Positions 12,663-25,200 of a stretch of 64,000 nucleotides of DNA are shown here, piece by piece (position 1 is the first letter of the stretch; the number at the start of each line of letters is the position of its first letter). Below the pieces are notes generated by a model. The model saw only the letters and a program-made list of their open reading frames with translations, was not told the origin of the DNA and did no database searches. The stretch is from Serinus canaria (lineage: Eukaryota > Chordata > Aves > Passeriformes > Fringillidae): the NCBI RefSeq assembly GCF_022539315.1, contig NC_066334.1, positions 1,116,001-1,180,000 of the forward strand, in the 5' to 3' direction. A program made the position numbers and the translations under genes.

Positions 12663-15600
12663 ATGGTACTGGAATGCTGCTGTCCCCTTGATCCTCCCTT
12701 TTTCTCAGTGTGTTGCCCAAATTCATATTTAAGGTAGATTTACTAAGGCATTGACCTTTTCCTGGTATTGTATTTATGTTCAGATAACACAGCAGTGTGC
12801 TTGTCCATGAGGCACAAAGGACTGAGAATACATTTCAGTATTTTCTCTGCTTATCAGATTCAGATTATCACCAAAGTCAATATCGAGGATCACAGTGGTT
12901 TACACCTACTAGTGATTCCATATCAGCCTCTGGACAGTAAAACATCATTCCTAGCTTTCTCAGGGATTTGCCAGTAAGAATTTGGGGCAATTTGAAAATA
13001 GCAAAGGGTGGCACAAACACTTTTGGAGTCTCCCAGTCTATGAAGGGCAGCCTTCCCCTGAGACTCCACCACCACGTGAAAAACCAGTTGGGAAGGATGG
13101 GCTGCTGGACTGCAGAGTCCTGGCTGCACAGCACATTCCCTGCACAACTTATCCCTGACCTTGCCTACAGCTTCTCCCATCTCTAAAATGGGAATTACAA
13201 ACCCTCCTCCCTCCCCGCAGCCCATCTGTTTAGTTTGTAAATTCTCCAGGGCAGAGGCTGGTTTTTATTTGTGTGTACAGCACCACATACAGCCAGGTCC
13301 TGCTCTTGGCCACAGCTCCAGGCAGGATTGGAACACAAAGCAATGACGGTATCTTGATCAAACATGAACAACTCAGATAAACAATAGAAAAGCAGCTTGA
13401 TATTTTTTTCCCTGCTGTCTCTGCTTTTCCGTGACTTGTTTATTCATCTCAAAGCCTCAGCAGACATCTAATCAAGCTGTTAAAGAGGCAGATTTGTGGT
13501 CAGTTGAGCACTTGGGGAGTTGTTAAACGTTCAAAACCAGTTCTAGTCAGCAAACAGCTTCTTTTTTTTTTCCCCTTCTCTGGGTAGTGATATGGTTTCC
13601 TTACCCACTGTATACTCCAATTACAATTGGGATACAAGTTCTCTCCTAAGAGGTCTCGTTAAGTTGGGGTAGGGACACCTGCCTTTTTCAGCTCTATCTT
13701 GTTTGCACTTTTTGGTCCCGATCCAAATCACGCCACAGACGAAGCAATGATTTCAGCAGGCTTAAGAAAGAAGGAAAAATGTGATAGTTTCCAGATGAGT
13801 GTATTATACTAAATTTAACATGCCTTTTGGTACTTAGAATTTCCACTTTTCCCCCTTCCATTTATGCAATTAGAAATTAAGAGGCAGGAAACCATTCCTA
13901 CTCCAGCCTCAGCTGGGAAGGGTACAGGCTCCTTCCCACAGAAGGAAAAAGGAGACCTGTCCTCACACAAAGATATTTTGCACAACTTACATGGACAGGT
14001 TCAAAAATAGGTTTGGGATAATACATTTTTAATTAAATAAAGCAAAACAAATACAGAGTCTTCAGGTGGCAGTTATATGTGCATATACATATATATATAC
14101 ATCAACACAAACAACAAGAAGCAAGGCAGCTGTGAAGAAAACCAAAAGATTAAGCTTTTATCCTATTTAAAGAGCAATGACAAATTTAAATTCCACTTTT
14201 AGAATTGTGCATTTTTTCCACACTCACCCGTGTTGACTTGATCACCTTTGTTCTGAGTGTCCTCACTCTAGCAGTAAAGGACACACTGGGATTTGATATC
14301 TACAATGGATGTCTCTGAGTTCCAGGACCAGAAGAAACACCTGATCACAGGCCACAGCAGCCCACAGTAAGAATTAACTCTAGGAAGTCACATTTGAGCT
14401 GGAGCAGAGCATGTGAGGGCAGGATGACTCGTTACCAGAGACACCAAATAAAAATTGAACTCATCATCAGCCTGAAGGACAGAGCAGGAGCTGAAGCTCT
14501 CTCTGCACACTGACAGTCACTACATGTGGTGTTGCCACCGCCTTTGGTTCTCCTGGGTCTTGCCCAGGCTGGTGCTCCTCTCTCCAGCAGATCCCACTGG
14601 TTTCCCAGACTGCAGCACACACACAGAGAACTCAATAAAACGCCTTTCCAAACCACAGAGGAGCTATGGCTCCAAAAATACATAGTTCAAATTAAAACTT
14701 GGGGCTGGATAAAATGATTCAAATTTGGGAAGAAAGAAAGATATCCTGTTTTCACTAAGCTGTTTTGACCTGACTGATGAATGCAGTCCGGCAAGGGAGG
14801 AGGTGGAAAACAAGGACATGCTGGAGCAATGGTCCTGGATGGTATCATGCTCTGACAATCTTAATGCTGCTCTGGCACTGGAGCTATTTTATTTCACAAG
14901 TCCTTTGCTCCGGGCGAGCTCCTCAGTGTCTGTTGACTCTGGGCACAGCTCAACACGTTCCTCCAGAGCACAGGATCCACAGAGCAGTGCCCAGGAGAGG
15001 TGGGGATGCAGGGCTGCAGCAGCACCCACACCTCAGGCCTGGAAGATAAGGAGCTTCTCAAGCCCTCTCAACTCCAGCTTAGCCCTCAATCCATCCCCTT
15101 CCTTTCCTGGCACGGTTTGAAAAACAACTATCGCACAACTTGTTTTCCTTTCTCCTATTTGCTGTGCAAAATAGGAGGAGTTGCTCTGTCACTTTCCCAT
15201 CTATTAGCACTCACCATGCAGCAAAACAGGCTCTCAGTACAGGGAAGCTCTGCATCAACCTACGCCATTCCCCTTCCCTCTGGAGACACGCACTCACTCC
15301 TCGTGCTACATGGACAGCACACAAGTGTGGGAGAAAGAAAAGAGGTCCTTGAGAGTCATCTCTATAGCTAGAAATGGTGCTGAGTAAAGCAGTGCAGACA
15401 AGCTTCTGAGCCAGGGGAAGAGCAGCAGAATGTGCCAACAAGGCAGCTCAAGGACTGGGGTGGATGTAAAGAAGGGAGTGCATGGAGCAGTGTCTTGCCA
15501 AGGCAATGAAGAGCTTTAAGTAGTTGTGACCCATTGCCAGACACTGAAACCTCTTTGCTCTCCCACAGAGGAGGGGTGCAAAAACAATCAGCCTAAAGGG

Positions 15601-16049
15601 TAAGCTGAGAGCCAGATGGCACGAGAATGTGTTTAACTCACCCACTGTCCTGGGAAGTTTCAAACAGAGGTCATTCCATGACCCAAAGCTACAAGAGACA
15701 GCAGGGCCTTGCTGCATCCGTCACACAGTTTGGATTCTGCCTCTTCTGAGAGGACAAAATTCCAATTTTAAAGGGCAACTGCAGAAACAGGACATAGGAG
15801 TATTTATATTCCTCTCCAAACACCGACACAAGCAGCAGGGGTCTAGTGGGTGATTTATGAGGTGGGAATGCTTCTTTGAACTGGATGGTGGATGGGGGTT
15901 GCTCTCAGGAGTGGGGAGGGACAGACGACGGCTGGCTTTGCTGAGGAGCTCTCTCAGCGGCCCAGGTGGTCCCAGCTGCTGGCTACTCCAAATGAAGTTC
16001 TCTCCTTCCATTCCCCCTCTCTCTCACTCACATACAAAGTCAACACACC

Positions 16050-16288
16050 AGAGAAGGCCATTTTTCTTTTATTTATTTCCCAGAAGAGCTCTTCCTTGCA
16101 CTTTTCAGACACCATACAAAACAAGCAACAGAGCTTTGTTTCATAGACAGAAACAGTTTGTTGGAGTATAAAGAGTTACTGGTGACCGTTACTGAAGAAT
16201 GTTGGCTTATTCCAGGGGCACTTCAGTATTCCTGAGGAATAATCATTGATTTCTCCTTCCTTCCCACTGGGATAGTCTTAGCCATTAG
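16050..16288 (-). other. MICOS10: Predicted MICOS10 3' UTR with tandem AATAAA signals
   Basis: From the TGA the minus strand runs about 220 bases to two overlapping AATAAA hexamers (16077-16072 and 16073-16068). Cleavage would fall near 16050. The choice of this poly(A) site is an inference; a longer UTR using a site further left cannot be excluded. Confidence 0.5.
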
Positions 16289-16297
16289 TCACTGTTC
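16289..16297 (-). CDS. MICOS10: MICOS10 exon 4, terminal coding bases (Glu-Gln-stop)
   Basis: The acceptor CTTGCTTTACAG ends at 16298. It is followed by GAA CAG TGA, which fits the phase-0 end of exon 3 and the Lys-Glu-Gln C-terminus known in MIC10 orthologues. I found it by searching intron 3 on the minus strand for an acceptor followed by an E-Q-stop codon string. The match is short, but the polypyrimidine tract and the AATAAA signals about 220 bases downstream support it. Confidence 0.75.
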   Translation of the reverse strand, partial: EQ

Positions 16298-19200
16298 CTG
16301 TAAAGCAAGAAGGCTTATATTATTAAAAAGCCATTTGGGTTCCTTACATGGAAGGTGCTGCAGGATGTAAAGCAAGTCACGGAGCTCTGCAACACTTGCA
16401 GAGGGTAAAGGAGCATTTTCATCCTTTGCTAAAGCAAGAGGTTGTATATGGAGGAATTAAGCAGCTGTTTTCATGCATAACCCTCCATTCTGATAAACTG
16501 GGTACTTCAAAAAACCTCACATTATTGGTCAAGTTAACTATTCACAGGCTGAAGAGAAATCAGACTGAAATCAAAGCCACAAAGAACAAGAGGAAAGGCT
16601 GCAGCTGTCTTCTTGTGTTCTTGCACATCAATATAAATCCACATTCCTATCAAAGTACAGGATTGTGAGGTTTGGGTGATAATGCAGGCTAAATAACCTG
16701 AAAACTAGGATATTTTCCATTTTGCAAGGAAATCTAGGCTGTGTAATTCACAGCCATAGCATTCTAAGCCTTGAAATAATTGTGACACGTTGATTTTAAA
16801 TTCTGCTGAAGTCACAGTGAAAACCACTTGATCAAATTACTTAAAAAGCCTCAGAATATTCTGACCACAAATTAGAACTCTGCTGCACTTTAAGTATTCT
16901 TTTGGTCTAGATGAATGGCTCCTGCACTGGGATTGGGGTTTCATGGTGGAATTTCTAACCCAAAGGATGGGCAGTGTGATGACCCAAGTTACAGCCACAA
17001 CAGCTCCAAAGTCACTGTGACACCTCCTGATTATTCAGTATCTTCAAGGTCCTCTGTCCTCTCTCATTCTGACTCAGGACTCAGAATTGAGAACTTGATC
17101 CTGAAGAATCAACAATCCCAACTGGGTAAAGACCTGAGTAACCTGGTCTGACCTCACAGCTAACCCCCATGACCTCCCTGAAGTCCTTTCCAACTCAAGT
17201 TCTCATGTGATCCTGTGAACTTGACAGGCTCAGAAAGCTAGAAATAATTTTGTCCAAATTCATCCATGTTACATTTCCCTCTAATAAAGGCAATTTTCTT
17301 GCAGATTCTATCATTTTGACAAGTAAGCATTTGAACAGAACTCAGTTTTGTACAGGAAACCCTACAAAGTTTAGTTATAGCAAATTTTTTTAGGGAAAAA
17401 GATGAGTGATAATGCAACAGCATCTTCCTAACATGTTCCTAACCAAGAGAAATGAAATAATTTTGTTGTAATAACCCTGGAGCCATTACCCATGACATGA
17501 CATTTGGGAGGGAATTAATGACATTAACCATTAGATGGCTTCATCCCTGTTTTCTCTCTCTCAGCCTCTTTGTGCCAGAGAAAGTCATGGAGACAGTGCA
17601 CTGGAAACTATTTGTGTTGTGCCATGCAGGAATCTGAAGTGTCCTTCCAGTTACCTCATGCTTCCAAGGACCACCCTGCTCCAGATTAGTCCTTAGTCCA
17701 AAGAAAATCCCTTCCTAGGGTGACCAGACACTGTTTTCTGCTGCCCAACATCCCTAGGAACAAGCATCCTTGAATGAAAAATGCTCTCTCAGAACATGTG
17801 AGCAGTGCATTTATCACTCACATGAAGCCACAGACATGTCACTCCGGCTTTTTTTTGGAGACATAAACTGGAGAACACCCTCAGGATGGTGTGGATTACT
17901 AACACATTTTAATGTTAACACATCCAGCCAGAAGAGCCACAGATTTTTATTTCTGGGCAGTAGCTGGCAATGCTGATCTGCTGCATCCAAGTCAGTTTCT
18001 CTATATTGCTCTCCAAAGGTTTCATTTGTTGGAGAATCTTGTTACTATTTCCCTTTGACAGGCAGCTGGAGAGAATATTTGTAAGCAGGTATGTCTGGTG
18101 GGGCTGCAGAAGGCTGGCAAAAGCTCATCTGCCAGTCATCAAGGAGAACTGGGCTCAACTTGCAGCTCTACAAGCACCAGGAGAAGCCTGGAATTGCCTG
18201 CAGGCCCCTGCAGCAGGCAGAGGAGCCATACAGGAGGGATTTCTGCACTCTGAGTCCTGCATGAGAAGCTCCTGGCAGAATATTTTACCTCAGTACTTTC
18301 TGAAGTGCTAAAGTAACTGTAAATGTGTCCTGGTGATGCTCCTCCACCAGTGGCACTGAAACCATTTAACCAGGCCATGGCTCTGTGGATCCAAAACACA
18401 CACATACACACTCCTGTTTCCAGGTGCCACAGTGATAAATTACCATGAGAACAGCCCCAGCTCTGACACACGAAGAAATTAAGAAAACACTAATGGAGTC
18501 AGTTTGTGACTGCACAAATGGTTCCTACTAATTAATCCATTCTTAAAAATTTTACTTCAGCATGGTAAAATATTTTAAAACATTTTCCTTCAGTGTTAAT
18601 AATACTGAACTCATTGAAATTATCCTCTTCAAAACTGCTTACAGGGTACAACTACTACATTACTATGCAGACAAAAAAGCCACAAAACTTACAAGTGATC
18701 AGTGTCTTCATATTGAAAAAAAAAACCCATAACCCAACAGAAGATCAAAGATCTCCTTCCACAGGCAGATCTACCTGATGTGCCTGATGTGACTCTCAGT
18801 TTCTTCCCAGCTCATCTCTTTTAAAGTCTGAAGAACCTTAATACTAATTTTGTTTTTCTGCTTTTCTGACATGTACTTTTATTGTGCTTTCAGGTTGTGG
18901 GAAAAGCTACCTGCAGGATCTGTTAAACTAATTCCATGTATTCAGTCTAGTAAATTTACTGTTAAACACACCAGATACTGAAGAACAGGGGAACATTCCA
19001 GCTTTGGCAACACAAGTTTCTTCCTACTAGCACTCCTCTGGGAAAGGCAGAGGAATATCCACGGAAATGGATAATCTGACTTATAATAAAGCAGTTACCA
19101 ACCAATGGCAGCTAGCATTGTGTGCTGGTTTTGCACAGCCTGGTTTTTGGTAGCAGAGGTTTTGCTCTCACAGAGGTGGCTTCTGTGAGAAGGTGCTGGA

Positions 19201-22200
19201 AGCTTCCACCATGTCCAGCAGAGCCAGTCCCTGATGGCTCTGAAGAGGGACATGCTGCTGGCCAAGGCCAGGCCAATGAGAGATGATGGGAATGCCTCTG
19301 TGATAACAGACTTAAGAAGAAAACCAAAACAAAGCTGCACAGCTTTTCTTCTAGCCAGAGAAGAGGAAGAGGTGAGAACATGTGAGGGAAACAACATGGA
19401 GACACCAAGGTCAGTAGAGAAACGGGGAGGAGGTTCTCCAGGTGCTGGAGCAAAGATTCCTCTGCAGCCATGGTGAGACCAGGCTGGAGCAGCTGTGCCC
19501 CTGCAGCCCCCATGGATCCCTGGGGGATGCAGAGATCCATCCCCAGTCCGTGGGGATCCCCAGGGCATGCAGAGATCCACCCCCAGCCAATGGGGATCCC
19601 TGGGGGATGCAAAGATCCACCCCCAGCCCGTGGGCATCCCCAGGGCATGCAGAGATCCACCCCCAGCCAATGCGGATCCCTGGAGGATGTAGAGATCCAC
19701 CCCCAGCCAATGGGGGTCCCTGGGGGATGCAGAGATCCATCCCCAGCCAATGGGGATCCCTGGGGGATGCAGAGATCCACCCCCAGCCAATGGGGATCCC
19801 TGGGGGATGCAGAGATCCACCCCCAGCCCATGGGGATCCCTGGGGGATGCAGAGATCCACCCCCAGCCAATGGGGATCCCTGGGGGATGCAGAGATCCAC
19901 CCCCAGCCCGTGGGGATCCCAAGGGATGCAGAGATGCAGCCCATGGCAGAGGTGCCCACACTGCAGTGGGTGGATGCCTGGAGGAGGCTGTGTTCCAGGG
20001 GAGGACCCCCTGGGGAGAGGGCCCTGCTTCCAGGCTGGAGCAGCCTGTCCTTGGAGGGCTGCACCCCGTGGAATAGTGACCCACGCTGCAGCAGTGTTGG
20101 GAGGACTGCTGCTCATGAGAATGGACCCATGCTGGAGAGGTTCAGGGAGAACTGTCTCCCGTGGGAGGGACCCCAGGGTCTCAGAGGAGAAGGATTCCTC
20201 TCCCAGAGCAAGGGAAAAAAACCTCAGGTGATGAACTGACCAAGATCCCCACGCTCCTGTCCCCCTGCGCTGTGGGTGGGAAGGAGAGAGGGGCTGCGGG
20301 TAAAAGGTGTTTCAAGGCCTTATTTTGCTTCTCATTATCCTCCTCTAATTTTGTTAGTAATAAATTCACTTTGCAACAGTAAGTTGAACTTGTTTTGCCC
20401 TTGAAGTGTTTTTCTCCCAGTCCTTATCTAAACTCATGAACCTTTTGATAATTTTTTCCTCTCCTCTGCCCAGCTGTGACAGGGGAGGGTAATCCAGGCT
20501 TTCCGGGCATTGGGCCAGTGCCAAACCAGGCATGTTGATACTTACTTTTACAAATTTACCATGGAGAAGATATGGAGACTGGAAGTCGTGTTGACAATTG
20601 GAATAAGCCATTCCTAACCCCATCCCTGATCCAAATGCAATAGGCCATGTCTTTCCTGTGGAAGAGGCAAGCAGAGAGGAAAATGTAAAGTCAAGGAAAG
20701 CTGTTTGTTATATATTGTTCTATAAGCACCAAGAAAAAACAAATTACTAGAAGATGCATTCCAGGTATTTTCAAGTCCCAAAATCCTCCAAACCAGCCCA
20801 CTACAAAAGAAGAGGAACAGTAAGATGTGTTTAGAATTTAACAGAGAGCAATGTCTAAATTCAAGGTATTACTGAAACTGATTGTTTTAAAGCACAGCTG
20901 AACAACTAAGATCAGTTTTAAAGCCCTGGTGAGGCTGGCATAAACTGATGTCTAGACACATGGCTCCAGTGATTTGGCTCAGGTTCTCCTGCCATTCCAG
21001 GATTTGAGCTGAGCACAGGAGGAGCTCAGGGAGGTGCCATGGATAACAACCTTGTTACACAACAGCTAGAAGTTTTGGGAACTCCATTTCAATGGAAAAG
21101 ACAGGCCAAAGAATGGAAGAATTGGTCTAACAAGCTGATTAACTTCTACGTGCCTCAAAGGCTTCTAGCTGTACCTACAACAGATGAACAGTGGGAAGTC
21201 AGGCAGCCAAGATTAATGCAGTGTACTTACTTTTGAAGAAGATGACTGAGAAAACAATTCCTAGTCCAAATCCAGCACCTGTAAGAAGAAATGCAGCAGG
21301 TAAGGACAAAGATAAAGCAAAGTCACGGAAAATGATTTAGTTCTTTACAGTTAAGTTTTTATTCCAACTCAGGAATATCAGACTATGGCTATCCAGCTAC
21401 ATGTTATTTCAGCACACCCAACCAGAGAGTTCTTACATAACAAATCTGAAAAAACCAATTCTTGTTTTCTTAAGTAACTGTAAGCAGCTAATTCACATTA
21501 GAATCCCAACATATGTAATAAGTACATTATCAGAAATATCTGGGGAAAAAAACAGACTGTCATCCTAGAGAAAGTTCCTGAATTTCTGTCACCATCTACA
21601 ATGTGGAATTAAAATGTATTTGGCTCATTATCAGCAAATGAGAAACACTTTAAATGAAAACTTATTGTGTCCCTGAGCTTCAGATTCTGCAGATGAATAT
21701 TTCATTGTATTTCGTTTATCTCACTACTTTAAGTGCTTCAATGTGTGTCCCGAGGGCAGCAGAACTTTGAAGCTTTGTGTTACCCTATACCTTACAAAGA
21801 AAGCTCCAGGCTGCTTATCTTTCACATCCCCAACATTCATTATGGAGCATACTTAAATGCATTAGGAATGAATGACTTTTCACATCCTTATATTATACAC
21901 AGAAATAACTGCAGCAGTTGAACCAAAATTATTCAGTGCCACTAAAAAAACTCGGCACATTTAAAAATAATCTTTTGCTTTCCTTGGAAGGTGAGCTAAT
22001 GATTTTGTGTAAGATGTCAGGCAAGTCTGCAAAACTCCTCTCAGGACCCAATAAATATCATAGTGAAAACTTGCAGCTGAGTGGGCAAATTCTACCTTTA
22101 ATTATGTCCACTGAAGAGAAGAATTTTAGATAAGGCACGGAGGTACAAAAATTTGAAAAAGGAAAAAAAAATCAGTCATGCACATCCTCATTAAAAAAAC

Positions 22201-25200
22201 AAACCAACAGCTTGAGGTTTATTTTGCAGCAAACACATCCTGTTATATGTTTCAACTCTGTCCTTTCAATACAAGAAATTAAATATTATTAGTTTGATAA
22301 TTAAAATATATCCTTTTGTTATATTCCTGAAAGCACATGGTCCTGTTGAATGCATTAGTAAGTGGGTTGAGTACAGAACAATGCCAAGGAATCCTGTACT
22401 CTGGTGGCATATAGGAAGCTGTTTCTCTTTTTCAAAGTTTCCTTGTGTTCTTCAAAATTTTTTCCTTGTAAAAGGTACATTGATAGTTTCTATTGAAGAA
22501 CAGATTACTCAAAGAATATTTGACATCCTCAGTACATTAGGATGCACCACCCTGTACCCTAACTAAGCATCCCATAGTTTTTGTTGATGATAAGCTCCTG
22601 AGTATTAGGACAGAGGTAAGCAAACATGATGTGAGCAAAGCGTCCCAAGTTCACTCTCTGTTACCACTTTACTCTCAGTATTTACTGAGAGCTGGAAAAG
22701 GGTTTGAAAACCCTTTTCATTTTACTACAGATTTTCAGTTGTGCCAGAGGTAACTGCTTTACCAGGTCATTACAACTTTGGAGTAGGCTTACAAAACATG
22801 CAGGAAGAGCTTTGACCGCCCGCCAAGCAATCCTGACATAACTCCCCCAGACATTTCAGAGCCTGAGCGCTACACTGAAGGTCAGGCTTTCACCCTAATC
22901 ATTTGCACAGCTAAGGGAAAGTCTGGGATCCTCAGGTGTCTGCTCAGGGCCTCAGGGTTTTGTGCCTTTCAGACAGTAAGAGATGCTCCTTGGAGCAGCT
23001 CCTTCAGACCCATGCACTGAGCAATGTTCACCCACAGCCTGGAAGAGACATCAGGCCTCCCTCAGAGGCACAGCTCACCCCTCTAACCCCCCAGCCCCCT
23101 CCCAGCAGAGCCTTCCTGCCCTACCTTTGCTGCAGTCCAGCTGGTGCTGGCTCTCCCAGTGCTTATGCCATCAAGGATAATTGCTATCTGCCAGGATCCA
23201 TCCCGTTTGGCGCCCTGGCCTGGATCCTCTGCCAGCCCGTACTCAGCTGGTTTGCTTTGGGCTGTTCAGAGCTGATGAGGATTTGCTGGGGGGATTCTCC
23301 CTGCTCAGACAGCACCAGGACTGTCTGAAGTGCCCAGCTCAGCAGCCCTGCCATGAGGGAGCAATCCTGGTCCTACACTTCCTGTCCCTGGGAAGATCCC
23401 CTCTGCCAATCCAAACAGTTTAGCTAATCAATGAGAAACGATTTACAGGATGACAAATCCTACATCATCTCCATGCATAGCCTGGGCAGTTTCTAATGTC
23501 ACCACATTTTCCATGTAACCAGTCAAACCCACATTCTTCTCACCAGCCTGGTGGTGAAGTGCTTCCTGTCTTGTCTTAACACAACGCTGCACTAAGAAAG
23601 CAGCTATAATTAATACAGTTTCTTTCCATTTTACTTCCAGAAATTATCTTTTTCTCGTATTCTCTTCACCTCCTTCAGATGTTCTCTGACATTACAGCCC
23701 CTCTGTAAGGGCTGCACTCACACGCCATCAATGCTGCTTCCTGTTGGCCATGGGGGAAGCTACAGGATACACTTAAAAGGTGAAGAATTTATTATTTATG
23801 TCAACTGCGATTCAGACTAAGTCTAAAACACAAACTAGACCTTCCCCCACACCAACACCGCTGTTAAACAGATGTGGTCCAGCATGACTGGCTTAGGAAA
23901 AACTACCCTGTCTTAAGAAAGCTTTTTCTGAAGCAGCTCATTTGAAGGGATTGCTCTTCATGCAAATGCATTTTTGTGCAATTTTAGAGACTATCGCTGT
24001 ACTCTATTCCAGGTGTAAGGAGTCTGCAGCAACAATGAGTACCAAAAAATGATGGGAAGATAGCTAAACCTTGCTTTAAGTAATGAAAATGCTACAGAGA
24101 TGTGGAGGAGGAGATCTGACAGCAAATGGGTTCTGGCCTTCTGTGCAAGAAGGCAGCTTGAGAAACAAAGCCAAAAAAGCACCTTAGCTTTCCTCATCTC
24201 ACAGGCAGCTTGGGTCACCTCTCTCCTGACTGAGGCACAGCCTGTGCCCAAAGCCACTGTGATCACAATGCCCTGTCCACCAGGAACACCAGCTCTGCCC
24301 CTCACACCAGCCACTGCATGTACAGCGTTTGCTCTTTTCTACTTGGGTTGAACAGTTAGGAGCTGGTTTTAACTTAAAACCAGAGCTTCCAGCTACATTT
24401 AATTCCTTAGCCCGCCTGGTTAAGAACCTCTTTCTGTGCGAAGTTTGTCACTCATCTTCATTCCACTAGAAAGTATTTGTGGTTATGTGGTCATTTCCTG
24501 TGTCTCCAAGACCAAGGGGGAGCAAAACCATCTTGCCTCGGGAGCAAAGTAATGCATTTCACTTTAATTCTATATAAAGTTACACCAGAGATAAACAATG
24601 GCAGAGCTGATGATGAGTTTTACAGGTTTAAGTTCTCACATGCTCCATTTCCTCTTAAAGAGGCAACATGTCGCTTCAAAGAGCCTCCCACCTGACCAGG
24701 GGACGCTCCAGCTGTTCCTCCTAAAGATCAGCACCTCTAGGCCAGGCTTTAACTTCATAACAATAAAACATGAAAGGTTTATCTTACAATAAAAACAAAC
24801 GAACATGGAAAAGCAAAAGGCTTGATCCACGCCAGGCACATTTTCCCTCCCTTTCTTGCCTGACAGACTCTTTGGAGGAAAAGGCCACAGGAAAGAGTAC
24901 AACCCATTTTTCACCTTCTCTGACAGTTTAAAATGTTTAACTAGAAAAACAGCCTCTTCCACCCTACATTCATCACTCCAGCCTAAACTCATTTACAGTG
25001 TCAACAGGGGACAGGACACTTGTGTGGACACCTCAGCCCTGCTCCCCACTATGCAGCATAGCCACACGGAATTGGCATTAGGCAGCAAGCCCAGGCACCA
25101 AAACTTTTTCTTTCTCCTTTTTTGGCTCCTACACCTTCCAAGAAAAACCTCCCGGTACCTCCAATCAATCTAACACGCAGGAGAGCACACGCTGTATACC

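Larger units (their letters stand above)
5063..16049. other. Intergenic region between presumed NBL1 and MICOS10
   Basis: About 11 kb without a supportable gene. It contains CR1 fragments at 7215-7362, 11110-11400 and 12385-12662, an LTR-like block at 7747-8213, the small duplication at 8279, and a short AT dinucleotide run near 14080-14100. Other open frames are under 190 codons and have no recognisable motif. Confidence 0.75.
16298..20545 (-). other. MICOS10: MICOS10 intron 3 (4.2 kb)
   Basis: This intron separates exon 3 from the tiny final coding exon. Nearly its first third, in transcript order, is an LTR-type element with a 40-bp VNTR. A CR1-like tail lies near 17150-17218. The remainder is AT-rich with nothing recognised. 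Confidence 0.75.

Noticed and set aside
19511..19942. CRISPR-like array
   Set aside because: Units are contiguous with no unique spacers, and the host is a vertebrate; this is a minisatellite. The same applies at 26159 and 40435.
19095..20239. Six overlapping long open frames (up to 334 codons) on both strands
   Set aside because: They are produced by the stop-free 40-bp minisatellite and its LTR; no family motif, no start or splice support, and they read antisense to one another.
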